DNA of 64,000 nt from contig NZ_WWCU01000021.1 of NCBI RefSeq assembly GCF_009857595.1, positions 50,159 through 114,158 of the forward strand, in the 5' to 3' direction. Each line of letters begins with the position of its first letter. Positions within the stretch are counted from its first letter, which is position 1. The notes below the pieces were generated by a model that saw only the letters and a program-made list of their open reading frames with translations, was not told the origin of the DNA and made no database searches. The translations under genes and the position numbers were made by a program. Origin of the DNA: Pseudoduganella aquatica (lineage in GTDB: Bacteria; Pseudomonadota; Gammaproteobacteria; Burkholderiales; Burkholderiaceae_D). Of this stretch, positions 41,147 through 50,755 are shown piece after piece.

Positions 41147-42868
41147 ATGAAAAACATCACGATTAAAGCGCGCCTGATTGCCGCCATGGCGTTTCTGTCG
41201 CTGCTGCTGGCGGCCATAGGGCTGGCCGGCCTGAACAGCCTGAGCCAGACCAACTCCGCACTGCAAACCGTGTATGACGACCGCCTGGTGGCGATGGGCA
41301 TGCTGAACCAGATCGGCACCGGCCTGCTGTACCAGCAGATCGGCCTGGGCAACGCGGTGGACGCCGCCGACGGCGCCCACACCGGCCTGCTGGAGGACGT
41401 GCGCAAGCGCGGCGCCGAGATCGACAAGGTGTGGGCGGCCTATATGGCAACCTATCTGACGCCGGAAGAGGCTGCGCTGGCCAAGACCTTCGCGGCGGCC
41501 AACTCGGCCATGCGCGAGCAGGCCATGCAGCCGCTGGCGGCGGCGGTGGCGGCGGGCGAGCGCGAGCAGGCGGCGGTGCTGCAGCACAAGAAGCTGGACC
41601 CGGCCATGGCGGCGGCGGACAAGGCGTTGGACGCGCTGGTGGAGCTGCAGCTGGTGGTGGGCAAGCAGGAATACGACGCCTCGCAGGCGCGCTACAGCAC
41701 CTTCCGCGCCATCTCCATCGGCTCCATCGTGCTGGGCGTGGCGGTGGGCGCGGTGATGGGCTTCTGGCTGCTGCGCGCCATCCTCACGCCGCTGCGCAGC
41801 GCCATCGAGGTGGCCGAGGCGGTGGCGGCGGGCGACCTGACCCAGCGCATCGAAGTGCGCTCGAACGATGAAATGGGCCAACTGACGGCCGCGCTGAAAC
41901 GCATGAACGACAGCCTGGTGAGCATCGTGGCCGAGGTGCGGCAGGGCACGGAGACCATCACGGTGGCCTCGGGCGAGATCGCCAGCGGCAATGCCGACCT
42001 GTCCTCTCGCACCGAAACCCAGGCTTCCAGCCTGGAGGAAACCGCCAGCTCGATGGAGGAACTCACGTCCACCGTGCAGCACAACACCGAAAGCGCGCGC
42101 TCGGCCGACGCGCTGGCCCACGAGGCGGCCTCGGTGGCGCAGCGCGGCGGCGCGGTGGTGGCGCAGGTGGTGAGCACCATGGGCGCCATCAACCAGTCGT
42201 CCAGCAAGATCGCGGACATTATCGGCACCATCGACGGCATCGCCTTCCAGACCAATATCCTGGCGCTGAACGCGGCGGTGGAAGCGGCACGGGCCGGCGA
42301 GCAGGGACGCGGTTTTGCCGTGGTGGCCTCGGAAGTACGCAACCTGGCGCAGCGTTCGGCGGCGGCGGCCAAGGAAATCAAGGAACTCATCGGCCATTCG
42401 GTGGCCCAGGTGGGCGAGGGCAGCAAGCTGGTCGACCAGGCCGGCGCCACCATGCAGGAAGTGGTGCACAGCGTGGAGCGCATGACCGGCATGATGTCGG
42501 CCATCCTGACGGCCAGCGTGGAGCAGTCCTCCGGCATCGAGCAGATCAACCAGGCCGTGGCCGAGATGGACACGGTAACCCAGCAGAATGCGGCGCTGGT
42601 GGAGCAGGCGGCTGCGGCCGCCGAGTCCCTGCAGGACCAGGCGCGCGCGCTGGAGCAGGCGGTCAGCGTGTTCAGGCTGGACGGTGCGGCGCTGACCCGC
42701 CAGGCTGCAGCCCGCCCGGCGCCTCGTCCGGCGGCGCCGCGCGCCGTGCCTGCGGCCAAGCGCCCTGCGGCGCCTGCGATTGCCCGCTCGGCATCTGCCC
42801 CGGCCCCGGCGGCACGCCGCCTCGCTGCGGCGCCGGCCGCGGCGGACGGTGACTGGGAAGAGTTCTAA
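41147..42868 (+). CDS. Methyl-accepting chemotaxis protein
   Basis: 573 residues. TM1 (about 8-30), a four-helix-bundle periplasmic sensor (31-186), TM2 (187-209), HAMP (210-262) and a long signalling coiled coil with the hairpin tip IDGIAFQTNILALNAAVEAA and methylation regions either side. A Pro/Ala-rich tail ends DGDWEEF, a NWETF-like tether for CheR/CheB. AGGGA precedes the ATG. Ligand unknown. It lies 13 bp after the lone receiver, so the two are probably co-transcribed. Confidence 0.94.
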   Translation: MKNITIKARLIAAMAFLSLLLAAIGLAGLNSLSQTNSALQTVYDDRLVAMGMLNQIGTGLLYQQIGLGNAVDAADGAHTGLLEDVRKRGAEIDKVWAAYMATYLTPEEAALAKTFAAANSAMREQAMQPLAAAVAAGEREQAAVLQHKKLDPAMAAADKALDALVELQLVVGKQEYDASQARYSTFRAISIGSIVLGVAVGAVMGFWLLRAILTPLRSAIEVAEAVAAGDLTQRIEVRSNDEMGQLTAALKRMNDSLVSIVAEVRQGTETITVASGEIASGNADLSSRTETQASSLEETASSMEELTSTVQHNTESARSADALAHEAASVAQRGGAVVAQVVSTMGAINQSSSKIADIIGTIDGIAFQTNILALNAAVEAARAGEQGRGFAVVASEVRNLAQRSAAAAKEIKELIGHSVAQVGEGSKLVDQAGATMQEVVHSVERMTGMMSAILTASVEQSSGIEQINQAVAEMDTVTQQNAALVEQAAAAAESLQDQARALEQAVSVFRLDGAALTRQAAARPAPRPAAPRAVPAAKRPAAPAIARSASAPAPAARRLAAAPAAADGDWEEF

Positions 42869-42910
42869 TGAGGCGGCCGGCGCGGCGCGCTACGGCCTGA
42901 AAGGAACGCC

Positions 42911-45139
42911 ATGGGCACATTGAAATATCGGACGGGCTGCGCGGCAAGGCTGCATGCCAGGGGCGAGATTTCGATTGCCCTGCTGGTGAGCGTGGCCGTG
43001 ACGGCGGTGGTGACGCTGGTGCTGGCCGCCTTCGCCGTCTACTTTTACCAGAGCGAGAAAGCCCAGCGCTGGACCCAGCTGCGCGCCGAACTGGCCGCCA
43101 GCGCCGGCGAAATGGCCGACGCTGCCGCGCTGCCGGTATGGAATTACGACCACGCGCAGCTGGTCACCATCATGAAAAGCGGCTTGAGCAACCGGGGCCT
43201 GCACGCCAGCATGGTGGCGCCGGTGGGCGTGCCGCCCTACATCCTGGTGCGCGGCGCGGACGGCCTGCTGCACAGCGAAACGCAGCCGCCGCAAGACCCT
43301 GAACTGCTGCAGGAGCGGCGCGACGTGCGCGCCCAGGGGCAGATCGTCGCCAGCATCACCCTGTACGCCTCGCCGGCCGCGCTGCTGGCTGAACTGCGCA
43401 GCCGCAGCTACGCCATCGCCGGCATGATACTGGCGCTGGACCTGGCCCTGGTGGCCGGGCTGTACCTGGTGCTGTGGCATATGATGCTCAAGCCGGTGCA
43501 GGCCATCGGGCGCTACGCGGCCGACGTCAAGGCCGGCCTGAATCCCGCTGCGCCGGCGCCGCGCGCCTGGCTGTTCGGTGAACTGAAAGTGCTGCTGGCC
43601 TCGCTGCGCGAAATGATCGCGCTGCTCGACAGCCGCTACCGCGCCATGCATGCCAGCGAGCAGCGCCTGCAGATCGCCACCCGCGCGGCGGCCATCGGCA
43701 TCTGGGACTGGGATATCCAGAGCGGCGCGGTGGAGTGGGACGACCAGATGTACCGCCTGTTCGGCGTCGAGCGCGCGCAGGTGGAGTCGCCCATGCAGCT
43801 GTGGATGGACATGCTGCATCCCGAGGACAAGGAACGCATTGGCGCCGCGCTGCAGCGCACGCTCGACAGCGACGACCAATTCGACCGCGAGTTCCGCCTG
43901 GTCTGGCCGGACGGTACGGTGCGCCACATCCAGGCCGATTCGATGCTGTTCCGCGACGCCGAAGGGCGGCCGCAGCGCATGGTCGGCGTGAACTACGACA
44001 TCAGCGCGCACAAGGCGGCGCAGGAGGAACTGCGCCGGCACCGCCACCACCTGGAGGAACTGGTGGTGGAGCGCACGCGCGCGCTGTCGGTGGCGGTGGC
44101 GCAGGCGCAGGCGGCCAGCCAGGCCAAGAGCGTGTTCCTGGCCAATATGAGCCACGAACTGCGCACGCCGCTCAACGCGGTGATCGGCTTTTCGCGCCTG
44201 ATGGCCGGCTCGCCCAGCATGCAGGCGGAGGAAAAGCGCAACCTGGGCATTATCCACCGCTCCGGCCAGCATCTGCTCACGCTGATCAACGACATCCTGG
44301 AGCTGTCCAAGATCGAGGCCGGGCGCATTGCGCTGCAAAGCGAGCCGGTGCTGCTGTCGGAGATGCTGCAGGAGGTGATGGACATGGTGAGCATGCGCGC
44401 CGGGCCGGAGGTGGCGCTGCGGCTCGACAGCCAGCAACTGCCGCTGCGCGCCCAGCTGGACGGCACCAAGCTGCGCCAGGTGCTGCTCAACCTGATGTCC
44501 AACGCCGTCAAGTTCACCCGCGCCGGGCGCATCACGCTGCAGGCGCGCGCCAGCTGGATAGACGCGGACGGCGGCAGCGGTGTCGACGGCGGCGGCTATG
44601 GCCACTGGCTGCTGGCGTTCGCCGTCAGCGACACCGGCCCCGGCATCGCGCCGCAGGACCACGAGCGCATCTTCGAGCCTTTCGTGCAGGCCGCGCAGGA
44701 CGGCGCGGCCGAGGGCACCGGCCTGGGCTTGCCGATTTCGCGCGAATTCGTGCAGCTCATGGGCGGCTCGCTCACGGTGCAGTCGGCGCTGGGCGAGGGC
44801 GCGGAGTTTCGCTTCGCGGTGCCGGCCGGGCTGGCGCAAGGCGGTGCGGCCGGCTCGGACAGCCAGGGGTATGATGGGGACTGCGCCGGCAGCGCCGAGC
44901 TGCAGAGCATCGACGGCGCCGCCGCGCCGCCGACAGCGGCGGACCTGGCGGCGCTGCCGGGCGATACCGCCGGCGCGCTGCGCGACGCGGTGCTGCAGCT
45001 GAACCTGGCGCGCGCGGCCCAGCTGCTGGCGGAGCTGCCGCCAGCCAGCGCCGGCACGGTGGCGGCCATCGAGGCCATGCTGGCGCGCCATCAATACCCC
45101 GAGCTGTGCGCCATGCTGGCGCCGGCTCTGGCCGAATAA
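42911..45139 (+). CDS. Membrane sensor histidine kinase with PAS domain
   Basis: 742 residues. TM1 (about 20-45), a periplasmic domain (46-165), TM2 (167-190), a PAS domain (about 255-370), a coiled coil, HisKA with His415 in SHELRTPL and HATPase_c with N531, DTGPGI (574-579) and GTGLGL. The roughly 100-residue C-terminal tail (GALRDAVLQLNLARAAQLLA...) is helical and resembles a degenerate Hpt-like or docking helix bundle without an obvious phospho-His. No receiver is attached, so the phosphate may go to the receivers of the neighbouring proteins. It is followed 13 bp later by another REC-kinase. Confidence 0.92.
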   Translation: MGTLKYRTGCAARLHARGEISIALLVSVAVTAVVTLVLAAFAVYFYQSEKAQRWTQLRAELAASAGEMADAAALPVWNYDHAQLVTIMKSGLSNRGLHASMVAPVGVPPYILVRGADGLLHSETQPPQDPELLQERRDVRAQGQIVASITLYASPAALLAELRSRSYAIAGMILALDLALVAGLYLVLWHMMLKPVQAIGRYAADVKAGLNPAAPAPRAWLFGELKVLLASLREMIALLDSRYRAMHASEQRLQIATRAAAIGIWDWDIQSGAVEWDDQMYRLFGVERAQVESPMQLWMDMLHPEDKERIGAALQRTLDSDDQFDREFRLVWPDGTVRHIQADSMLFRDAEGRPQRMVGVNYDISAHKAAQEELRRHRHHLEELVVERTRALSVAVAQAQAASQAKSVFLANMSHELRTPLNAVIGFSRLMAGSPSMQAEEKRNLGIIHRSGQHLLTLINDILELSKIEAGRIALQSEPVLLSEMLQEVMDMVSMRAGPEVALRLDSQQLPLRAQLDGTKLRQVLLNLMSNAVKFTRAGRITLQARASWIDADGGSGVDGGGYGHWLLAFAVSDTGPGIAPQDHERIFEPFVQAAQDGAAEGTGLGLPISREFVQLMGGSLTVQSALGEGAEFRFAVPAGLAQGGAAGSDSQGYDGDCAGSAELQSIDGAAAPPTAADLAALPGDTAGALRDAVLQLNLARAAQLLAELPPASAGTVAAIEAMLARHQYPELCAMLAPALAE

Positions 45140-45152
45140 GAGAGAGGGCGGC

Positions 45153-46409
45153 ATGATGATGCAGCGCGCGGACCAGAACTCCAGCGGCGAAATCCTGGTG
45201 GTGGAAGACACGCCGGCCTCGCTCAAGCTGCTCAGTGAATTGCTGGGCAATGCGGGCTATCTGGTGCGGCAGGCGCCGGACGGCGAGCTGGCGCTGTGGA
45301 GCGCGCAGGCCCGGCCGCCCGAGCTGATCCTGCTCGACATCCGCATGCCCGGCATCGACGGTTTCGAAGTGTGCCGCCGCCTGAAGGCCGATCCCGCACT
45401 GAGCGACATCCCGGTGATCTTCCTGTCCGCCCAGTACGACACCGACGACAAGGTGCGCGGCTTCCAGGCCGGCGCGGTGGACTTCATCGCCAAACCCTAC
45501 CAGTCGGAGGAGGTGCTGGCGCGCACCCGCGCCCACATCCACCTGGCGCGCGCGCAGCAGGCGCTGGCCGCCAGCAATGCGCAGCTGACGCGCACGCTGG
45601 AGGAGCTGGGCACGGCGCGCGCCGAGATCGTGCGTTCGGAGCGGCTGGCGGCGCTGGGCGCATTGGTGGCGGGCGTGGCGCACGAGCTGAATACGCCCAT
45701 CGGCAACAGCGTGCTGGCCGCCAGCGCGCTGCAGGACCGCAGCAGCGCTTTTTTCGGCAGCATGGAACACGGCGTGAAGCGCTCGGAGCTGGAGCGCTTC
45801 GGCGCGGACACCGAGCACGCCACCACCTTGTTGCTGCGTAACCTGCACAAGGCGGCCGATCTGATCGAGTGCTTCAAGCAGGTGGCGGTGGACCAGACCA
45901 GTTCGCAGCGCCGCAGCTTCGAGCTGGCCACGCTGGTGGACGGCATGGCCAAGACGCTGGCGCCGTCCCTGCGCGCGGCCGGCGCCGAGCTGCGGGTGGA
46001 GTCGGCCGGCGGACTTGCCATGGACAGCTACCCCGGCGCGCTGTGCCAGGTGCTGACCCAGCTCACCAGCAACGCGCTGCTGCACGCGTTCGCGCAGCCC
46101 GATTCCGCTTCCAGGCCCGCGTCGGGCGCCATCACCATACGCATGGCGGCCGACGGCGGCGCGGTGCGGCTGGAGTTCGAGGACAACGGCGCCGGCTTCC
46201 CGGCCGGCGGCCTGGCGCGCGCTTTCGAGCCCTTCAACAGCGCCCGCATGGGCCGCAGCAGCGGCCTGGGGCTGCATATCGTGCACAACCTGGTGACCAA
46301 TGTGCTGGGCGGCGCCATCGAACTGGCCAGCGCGCCCGGCCGCACCCGCTTCGCCATGCGGCTGCCGCTGCACGCGCCAGCCCTTGGGCGGGCGTCCAAT
46401 CTATGGTAG
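45153..46409 (+). CDS. Receiver-histidine kinase (REC-HisKA-HATPase)
   Basis: 418 residues. A receiver (about 13-130) with phosphoacceptor Asp62 (LLDIRMPGIDGFE) and Lys114; a coiled coil; HisKA with His177 in VAHELNTPIGN; HATPase_c with DNGAGFP and SSGLGLHIV. The receiver is nearly the same as those at 38793 and 46444. Kinases with AHELNTP usually lack PAS input, and here input comes from the receiver. The membrane kinase just upstream is the likeliest phosphodonor (inference). Confidence 0.92.
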   Translation: MMMQRADQNSSGEILVVEDTPASLKLLSELLGNAGYLVRQAPDGELALWSAQARPPELILLDIRMPGIDGFEVCRRLKADPALSDIPVIFLSAQYDTDDKVRGFQAGAVDFIAKPYQSEEVLARTRAHIHLARAQQALAASNAQLTRTLEELGTARAEIVRSERLAALGALVAGVAHELNTPIGNSVLAASALQDRSSAFFGSMEHGVKRSELERFGADTEHATTLLLRNLHKAADLIECFKQVAVDQTSSQRRSFELATLVDGMAKTLAPSLRAAGAELRVESAGGLAMDSYPGALCQVLTQLTSNALLHAFAQPDSASRPASGAITIRMAADGGAVRLEFEDNGAGFPAGGLARAFEPFNSARMGRSSGLGLHIVHNLVTNVLGGAIELASAPGRTRFAMRLPLHAPALGRASNLW

Positions 46410-46443
46410 GGTGGCGAGCGAAGCCATATAGGAGAGGACGCAG

Positions 46444-48675
46444 GTGATGCATCGGGATTTGTCGGAACAGTCCAGCAAGGGGGAAGTGCTGATCGTGGAA
46501 GACACGCCAGCCTCGCTCAAGCTGCTCAGCGACCTGCTGACGGAAGCCGGCTACTACGTGCGCCAGGCGCCCAACGGCGAGCTGGCGCTGTGGACTGTGC
46601 AATCGCGCCCGCCCGAACTGATATTGCTGGACGTGCGCATGCCCGGCATAGACGGCTTTGAAGTGTGCCGCCGCCTGAAGGCCGCGCCGGCCACGGCCCA
46701 TGTGCCGGTGATCTTCCTGTCGGCCCAGCACGACACCGACGACAAGGTGCGCGGCTTCGCCCTGGGCGGCGCGGACTTTGTGGCCAAGCCTTTCCAGGCC
46801 GAAGAAATCCTGGCCCGCACCGACGCCCAGGTGCGCCTGGGCCGCGCCCAGCTGGCGCTGGCGGCGCAGCGCGCGCTGCTGGAACAGCGGGTGCGCGAGC
46901 GCACCGCCGAACTGGCCGAACTGGCCGCCTCGCTGGAACGCGAAGTGGAGCGCCGCCGCGCCAGCGAGGACAATATGCGCCTGGCCTCGCGCGTGTTCGC
47001 CGCCACCCAGGACGCCATCGTCATCGCCGACGCGCAAGGCATCATCGTGGCCACCAATCCGGCCTTCTCCACCATCTCCGGCTACGCCAGCGGCGAAATG
47101 GTGGGGCGCCACGTCACCACGCTGCACACGGTGCAGCAGAACACCGCCGCCTACGAGGCCATGCTGGCCACGCTGGCCGGGCATGGCCACTGGTCCGGCG
47201 AGATGCTGGCGCGGCGCAAGAACGGCGCCACCTTCCCCGGCCTGCTCAGCGTGTCGACCGTGATGGGCGATAACGGCGCGGTGGAAAACTACATCGTGGT
47301 GTTCATGGACATCACCGAGCGCAAGGCCGAGCAGCACCTGATCGACTTCCTGTCTTATCACGACGCGCTGACCGGGCTGCCCAACCGCATGCTGGCGCGC
47401 CAGTGCTTCGACGAGGCGCAGGCGGCCGCGCAGCGCAACGGCCAGTGCGTGGCGGTGCTGTGCCTGGACCTGGACCGCTTCAAGAGCATGAACGATTCCT
47501 ACGGCGCGCAGGTGGGCGACCAGGCCTTGCAGGCGGTGGCGCGCCTGCTGCGCGGCTGCGTGCCCGAGGGTGCCACCGTGTCGCGCCAGGGCGGCGACGA
47601 GTTCCAGATCATCATGGCGGACGACGCCCAGCTGAGCGCAACGATGGCGGCCGCGCAGGCCATCCTGGCGCGGCTGCGCGCCGGCGTGCAGCTCGACGTG
47701 CAGGCAATTGCCCAGGCGCAGGCGGGCCAGCACGCCTCGCTGACCACCAGCATCGGCATCGCCGTGTGGCCGGCCGACGGCGCCACGCTGGACGAGCTGC
47801 TGCGCAACGCGGACACCGCGCTGTACCGCGCCAAGGAAGTGGGGCGCGACAATTACGCCTTCTTTACCGAGCGCATGGACGCCGACATCCGCGCCAAGCT
47901 GGCGATCCAGGCGCAGCTGCGCGGCGCCATCGTGCGCGGCGAATTCGAAGTGCACTACCAGCCGCAGATGTGCTTGCGCACCGGCACCATGCTGGGGGCC
48001 GAGGCGCTGCTGCGCTGGCATAACCCGGTGCTGGGCCAGGTGCCGCCCAACCGCTTCATTCCGCTGGCCGAGGAATACGGCCTGATCGCGCCCATCGGTC
48101 TGTGGGTGGTCGATACCGTGTGCGCGCAGATAGCGGCCTGGCAGGCGGCTGGGCTGGGCACGGTCAAGGTGGCCGTCAACCTGTCCGGCAGCCAGTTCGC
48201 GCACGACGGCACGGTGGCCAGCGTGGAGCAGGCGCTGCGCCGCCACGGCGTGCCGGCCGCCTCGCTGGGGCTGGAGATCACCGAGGGCACGGTGATGGGC
48301 GACCCGGACAAGGCCGTGGCCGCGCTGGGCCGCCTGAAGGACATCGGCGTGGCCATTTCGCTGGACGACTTCGGCACCGGCTATTCCTCGCTGGCCTACC
48401 TGAAGCGCTTCCCCATTGACGTGCTGAAAATCGACAAGTCCTTCGTCGACGACGTCACCAGCAAGGCCAGCGACGCGGCCATTGCGCTGTCGGTGATCTC
48501 GCTGGCGCACAACCTGAACATGCGCGTGATCGCCGAGGGCGTGGAAACGCGCGAACAGGTCGAGTTCCTGGCCGCGCACGGCTGCGACGAAATGCAGGGC
48601 TATTACTTCAGCCGGCCGTTGGCGGCCGGCGCCTACACCACGCTGCTGCGCGAGAAGCGCATGCTGCAGCTTTGA
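46444..48675 (+). CDS. REC-PAS-GGDEF-EAL c-di-GMP signalling protein
   Basis: 743 residues. Receiver (about 13-130, phosphoacceptor Asp63, Lys115), coiled coil, PAS (about 175-295), GGDEF (about 300-475) and EAL (about 490-735). The GGDEF motif is intact (383-387), but the RxxD inhibitory site is absent (PEGA at that place). The phosphodiesterase residues are all present: Glu520 (EALLRW), Asn in NLSG, EITEG, DDFGTGYSS (641-649), KIDKSF and AEGVET. It is therefore probably a phosphodiesterase, or bifunctional with GTP-stimulated hydrolysis. It is the likely output of the preceding kinases. The second codon is also ATG. Confidence 0.94.
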   Translation: MMHRDLSEQSSKGEVLIVEDTPASLKLLSDLLTEAGYYVRQAPNGELALWTVQSRPPELILLDVRMPGIDGFEVCRRLKAAPATAHVPVIFLSAQHDTDDKVRGFALGGADFVAKPFQAEEILARTDAQVRLGRAQLALAAQRALLEQRVRERTAELAELAASLEREVERRRASEDNMRLASRVFAATQDAIVIADAQGIIVATNPAFSTISGYASGEMVGRHVTTLHTVQQNTAAYEAMLATLAGHGHWSGEMLARRKNGATFPGLLSVSTVMGDNGAVENYIVVFMDITERKAEQHLIDFLSYHDALTGLPNRMLARQCFDEAQAAAQRNGQCVAVLCLDLDRFKSMNDSYGAQVGDQALQAVARLLRGCVPEGATVSRQGGDEFQIIMADDAQLSATMAAAQAILARLRAGVQLDVQAIAQAQAGQHASLTTSIGIAVWPADGATLDELLRNADTALYRAKEVGRDNYAFFTERMDADIRAKLAIQAQLRGAIVRGEFEVHYQPQMCLRTGTMLGAEALLRWHNPVLGQVPPNRFIPLAEEYGLIAPIGLWVVDTVCAQIAAWQAAGLGTVKVAVNLSGSQFAHDGTVASVEQALRRHGVPAASLGLEITEGTVMGDPDKAVAALGRLKDIGVAISLDDFGTGYSSLAYLKRFPIDVLKIDKSFVDDVTSKASDAAIALSVISLAHNLNMRVIAEGVETREQVEFLAAHGCDEMQGYYFSRPLAAGAYTTLLREKRMLQL

Positions 48676-48691
48676 TCCGAAAAGGATAGTG

Positions 48692-50452
48692 ATGAAGAAA
48701 ACCGGTGCCGCCCTGGCCGCCGCATGCATGCTGCTGGCCGCTTCCGCCCTTGCTTCCGCCCCCGCCCGCGCCGACGACGGCGCCGCCTTCAAGGCGCTGT
48801 ACACCGAGGAATGGCAATGGCGCATGGGGCAGCGCCTGGAGGACGACGAGGACGACGTCAACGGCATCCGTCCCGACCTGCCGCGCATCGACGCCGCCAC
48901 CCAGCAGGCGCGCCTGGCCTACTGGCAGCGCGTGCTGGCCAGGCTGGACGCCATGTCGCCCGCCACGCTGCCGCCGGCGCAGCGCATCGACTACGCGGTC
49001 TACCGCGCCCAGATCGCCGCGCTGATCGAGAACCAGCGCTTCCGCGAATACGAGAAGCCGCTCAATTCCGATTCGGCCTTCTGGTCCAACATCGCCGGCG
49101 AAGCGGATAAAAGCTTCCGCACCGACGCCGAGTACGCGGCCTATGTGCGCCAGCTGAACGACATGCCGCGCTACTTCGCCGAGGCCACCGCCAATATGCG
49201 CGCCGGCCTGGCGCGCGGCTTCACGCCGCCGCGCGTGACCCTGCAGGGGCGCGACAAGTCGGTGGCGGCAGTGGCCGAGGAGACCGCGCTGGAGAAGCTG
49301 GCTTACTACCGCCCGTTCAAGGACATGCCGTCCGCCATACCGGCGGCGCGCCAGGCCGAACTGCGCGCCGCCGCGCTCAGGGCGCTGCGCGAATCCGTGG
49401 TGCCGGCGCACCAGCGCCTGCTGGCTTTCCTGCGCACCGAATACCTGCCCAACGCGGCCGAGGCCCTGGCCGCCGAGCGCCTGCCGGACGGCAAAGCCTA
49501 TTACCAGTCCAAGATCACGGAATACACCACCACCACGCTGAGCGCCGAGCAGATCCACCAGACCGGCCTGGCCGAGATGGCCAAGATCCGCGCCGAGATG
49601 CTGGAGGTGATCAAGCAGGTGGGCTTCCAGGGCGGCCTGCCCGAGTTCCTGCAGTTCCTGCGCAGCGATCCGCGCTTCTACGCGCGCACGCCGGAGGAAC
49701 TGCTGATGCGCGCGGCCTATATTGCCAAGCGCTTCGACGGCAAGGTGGCCAACTACTTCGGCTACCTGCCGCGCAGCCGCTTCGCCATCACGCCGGTGGC
49801 GCCGGAAATTGCGCCGTACTACACCTCGGGCCGGGGCGGTCCGGGCGTCTACATGGTGAACACCTACAATCTGCCGGCGCGTCCGCTGTACAGCTTGCCG
49901 GCGCTGACCCTGCACGAATCGGCCCCCGGCCACGCTTTCCAGATGCCGATCGCGCTGGAGCAGAAGGGCCGTCCGGCCTTCCGCAACGCCTATATCTCGG
50001 CCTACGGCGAGGGCTGGGCGCTGTACACCGAGCGCCTGGGCGTGGAGATGGGCATCTACGAAACGCCGTATGAAATCTTCGGCATGCTGAGCTACCAGGC
50101 CTGGCGCGCGTCGCGCCTGGTGGTGGACACCGGCGTGCACGCCAAGGGCTGGACCCGCGAGCAGGCGCAGGCCTATCTGCGCGAGAACACGGCGCTGTCC
50201 GAGCACGAAGTGGCGACCGAGATCGACCGTTATATCTCGTGGCCGGGGCAGGCGCTGTCCTACTACCTGGGGCAGATGGCCATCATGGAGGCGCGCAAGA
50301 AGGCGGAAACGGCGCTGGGCGCCAAGTTCGACATCCGCGCCTTCCACGACACGGTGCTCAACCTCGGTTCGGTGCCGCTGCCGGTGCTGCATGCGCGCAT
50401 CGACGCTTTCATCGCGGAAGGCGGCAAGAGCCCGTATCCCAAGGAGGACTGA
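48692..50452 (+). CDS. DUF885 zinc-peptidase-like secreted protein
   Basis: 586 residues with a signal peptide cleaved near ARA|DDG (about residue 27). The body is all-helical DUF885, with the motif HESAPGH (408-414), an HExxxxH metal site, and EGWALYTERLG following, which supplies a third ligand. DUF885 proteins resemble M32/M2 carboxypeptidases and are probably peptidases; substrate unknown. AAAGGA gives the start at 48692 rather than the GTG just before it. It is 16 bp past the GGDEF-EAL gene, so it may be in the same transcript. Confidence 0.88.
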   Translation: MKKTGAALAAACMLLAASALASAPARADDGAAFKALYTEEWQWRMGQRLEDDEDDVNGIRPDLPRIDAATQQARLAYWQRVLARLDAMSPATLPPAQRIDYAVYRAQIAALIENQRFREYEKPLNSDSAFWSNIAGEADKSFRTDAEYAAYVRQLNDMPRYFAEATANMRAGLARGFTPPRVTLQGRDKSVAAVAEETALEKLAYYRPFKDMPSAIPAARQAELRAAALRALRESVVPAHQRLLAFLRTEYLPNAAEALAAERLPDGKAYYQSKITEYTTTTLSAEQIHQTGLAEMAKIRAEMLEVIKQVGFQGGLPEFLQFLRSDPRFYARTPEELLMRAAYIAKRFDGKVANYFGYLPRSRFAITPVAPEIAPYYTSGRGGPGVYMVNTYNLPARPLYSLPALTLHESAPGHAFQMPIALEQKGRPAFRNAYISAYGEGWALYTERLGVEMGIYETPYEIFGMLSYQAWRASRLVVDTGVHAKGWTREQAQAYLRENTALSEHEVATEIDRYISWPGQALSYYLGQMAIMEARKKAETALGAKFDIRAFHDTVLNLGSVPLPVLHARIDAFIAEGGKSPYPKED

Positions 50453-50516
50453 GTCCGGTATGCGCTTTTTTGCTGCCGCGCCCGCAACGTACTAAACTAG
50501 TGGCAGGAGGGCTCCC

Positions 50517-50744
50517 ATGGCCAGCAAAATCACGCATCGCGGCGTTGCCATCGTCACCCTGGACGAGGGCGAAGCCGTGTTGCAGCACTGCACGCAGAAT
50601 TGTATTGCCATCCGGCACGACGATGCCGGGTGGTGGACCTGCTTTGTCGGCCCGAACGGCGAAGTGGACGATTACGACCAGCCTTTCCCCAGCCGCGACG
50701 AGGCCGTGTGGGCCGCCAAGGCCGCCGCCGAGTTCGGCATCTGA
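50517..50744 (+). CDS. Small hypothetical protein, 75 aa
   Basis: Acidic, soluble, no membrane segment. Pattern: a beta-rich start (ITHRGVAIVTLDEGEAV), one CxxxC (HCTQNCIAI), then GWWTCFVGPNGEVDDYDQPFPSRDEAVWAAKAAAEF, given here only for its layout of beta strands and a final helix across residues 38-73. The final helix with DEAVWAAK resembles small domains that bind other proteins. AGGAGG lies six bases before the ATG, a strong site. No family recognised. Confidence 0.7.
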   Translation: MASKITHRGVAIVTLDEGEAVLQHCTQNCIAIRHDDAGWWTCFVGPNGEVDDYDQPFPSRDEAVWAAKAAAEFGI

Positions 50745-50755
50745 GCTGACTCTGG

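Noticed and set aside
47001..47300. Possible second gene start inside the GGDEF-EAL protein
   Set aside because: The PAS to GGDEF linker is continuous and internal ATGs lack ribosome sites.
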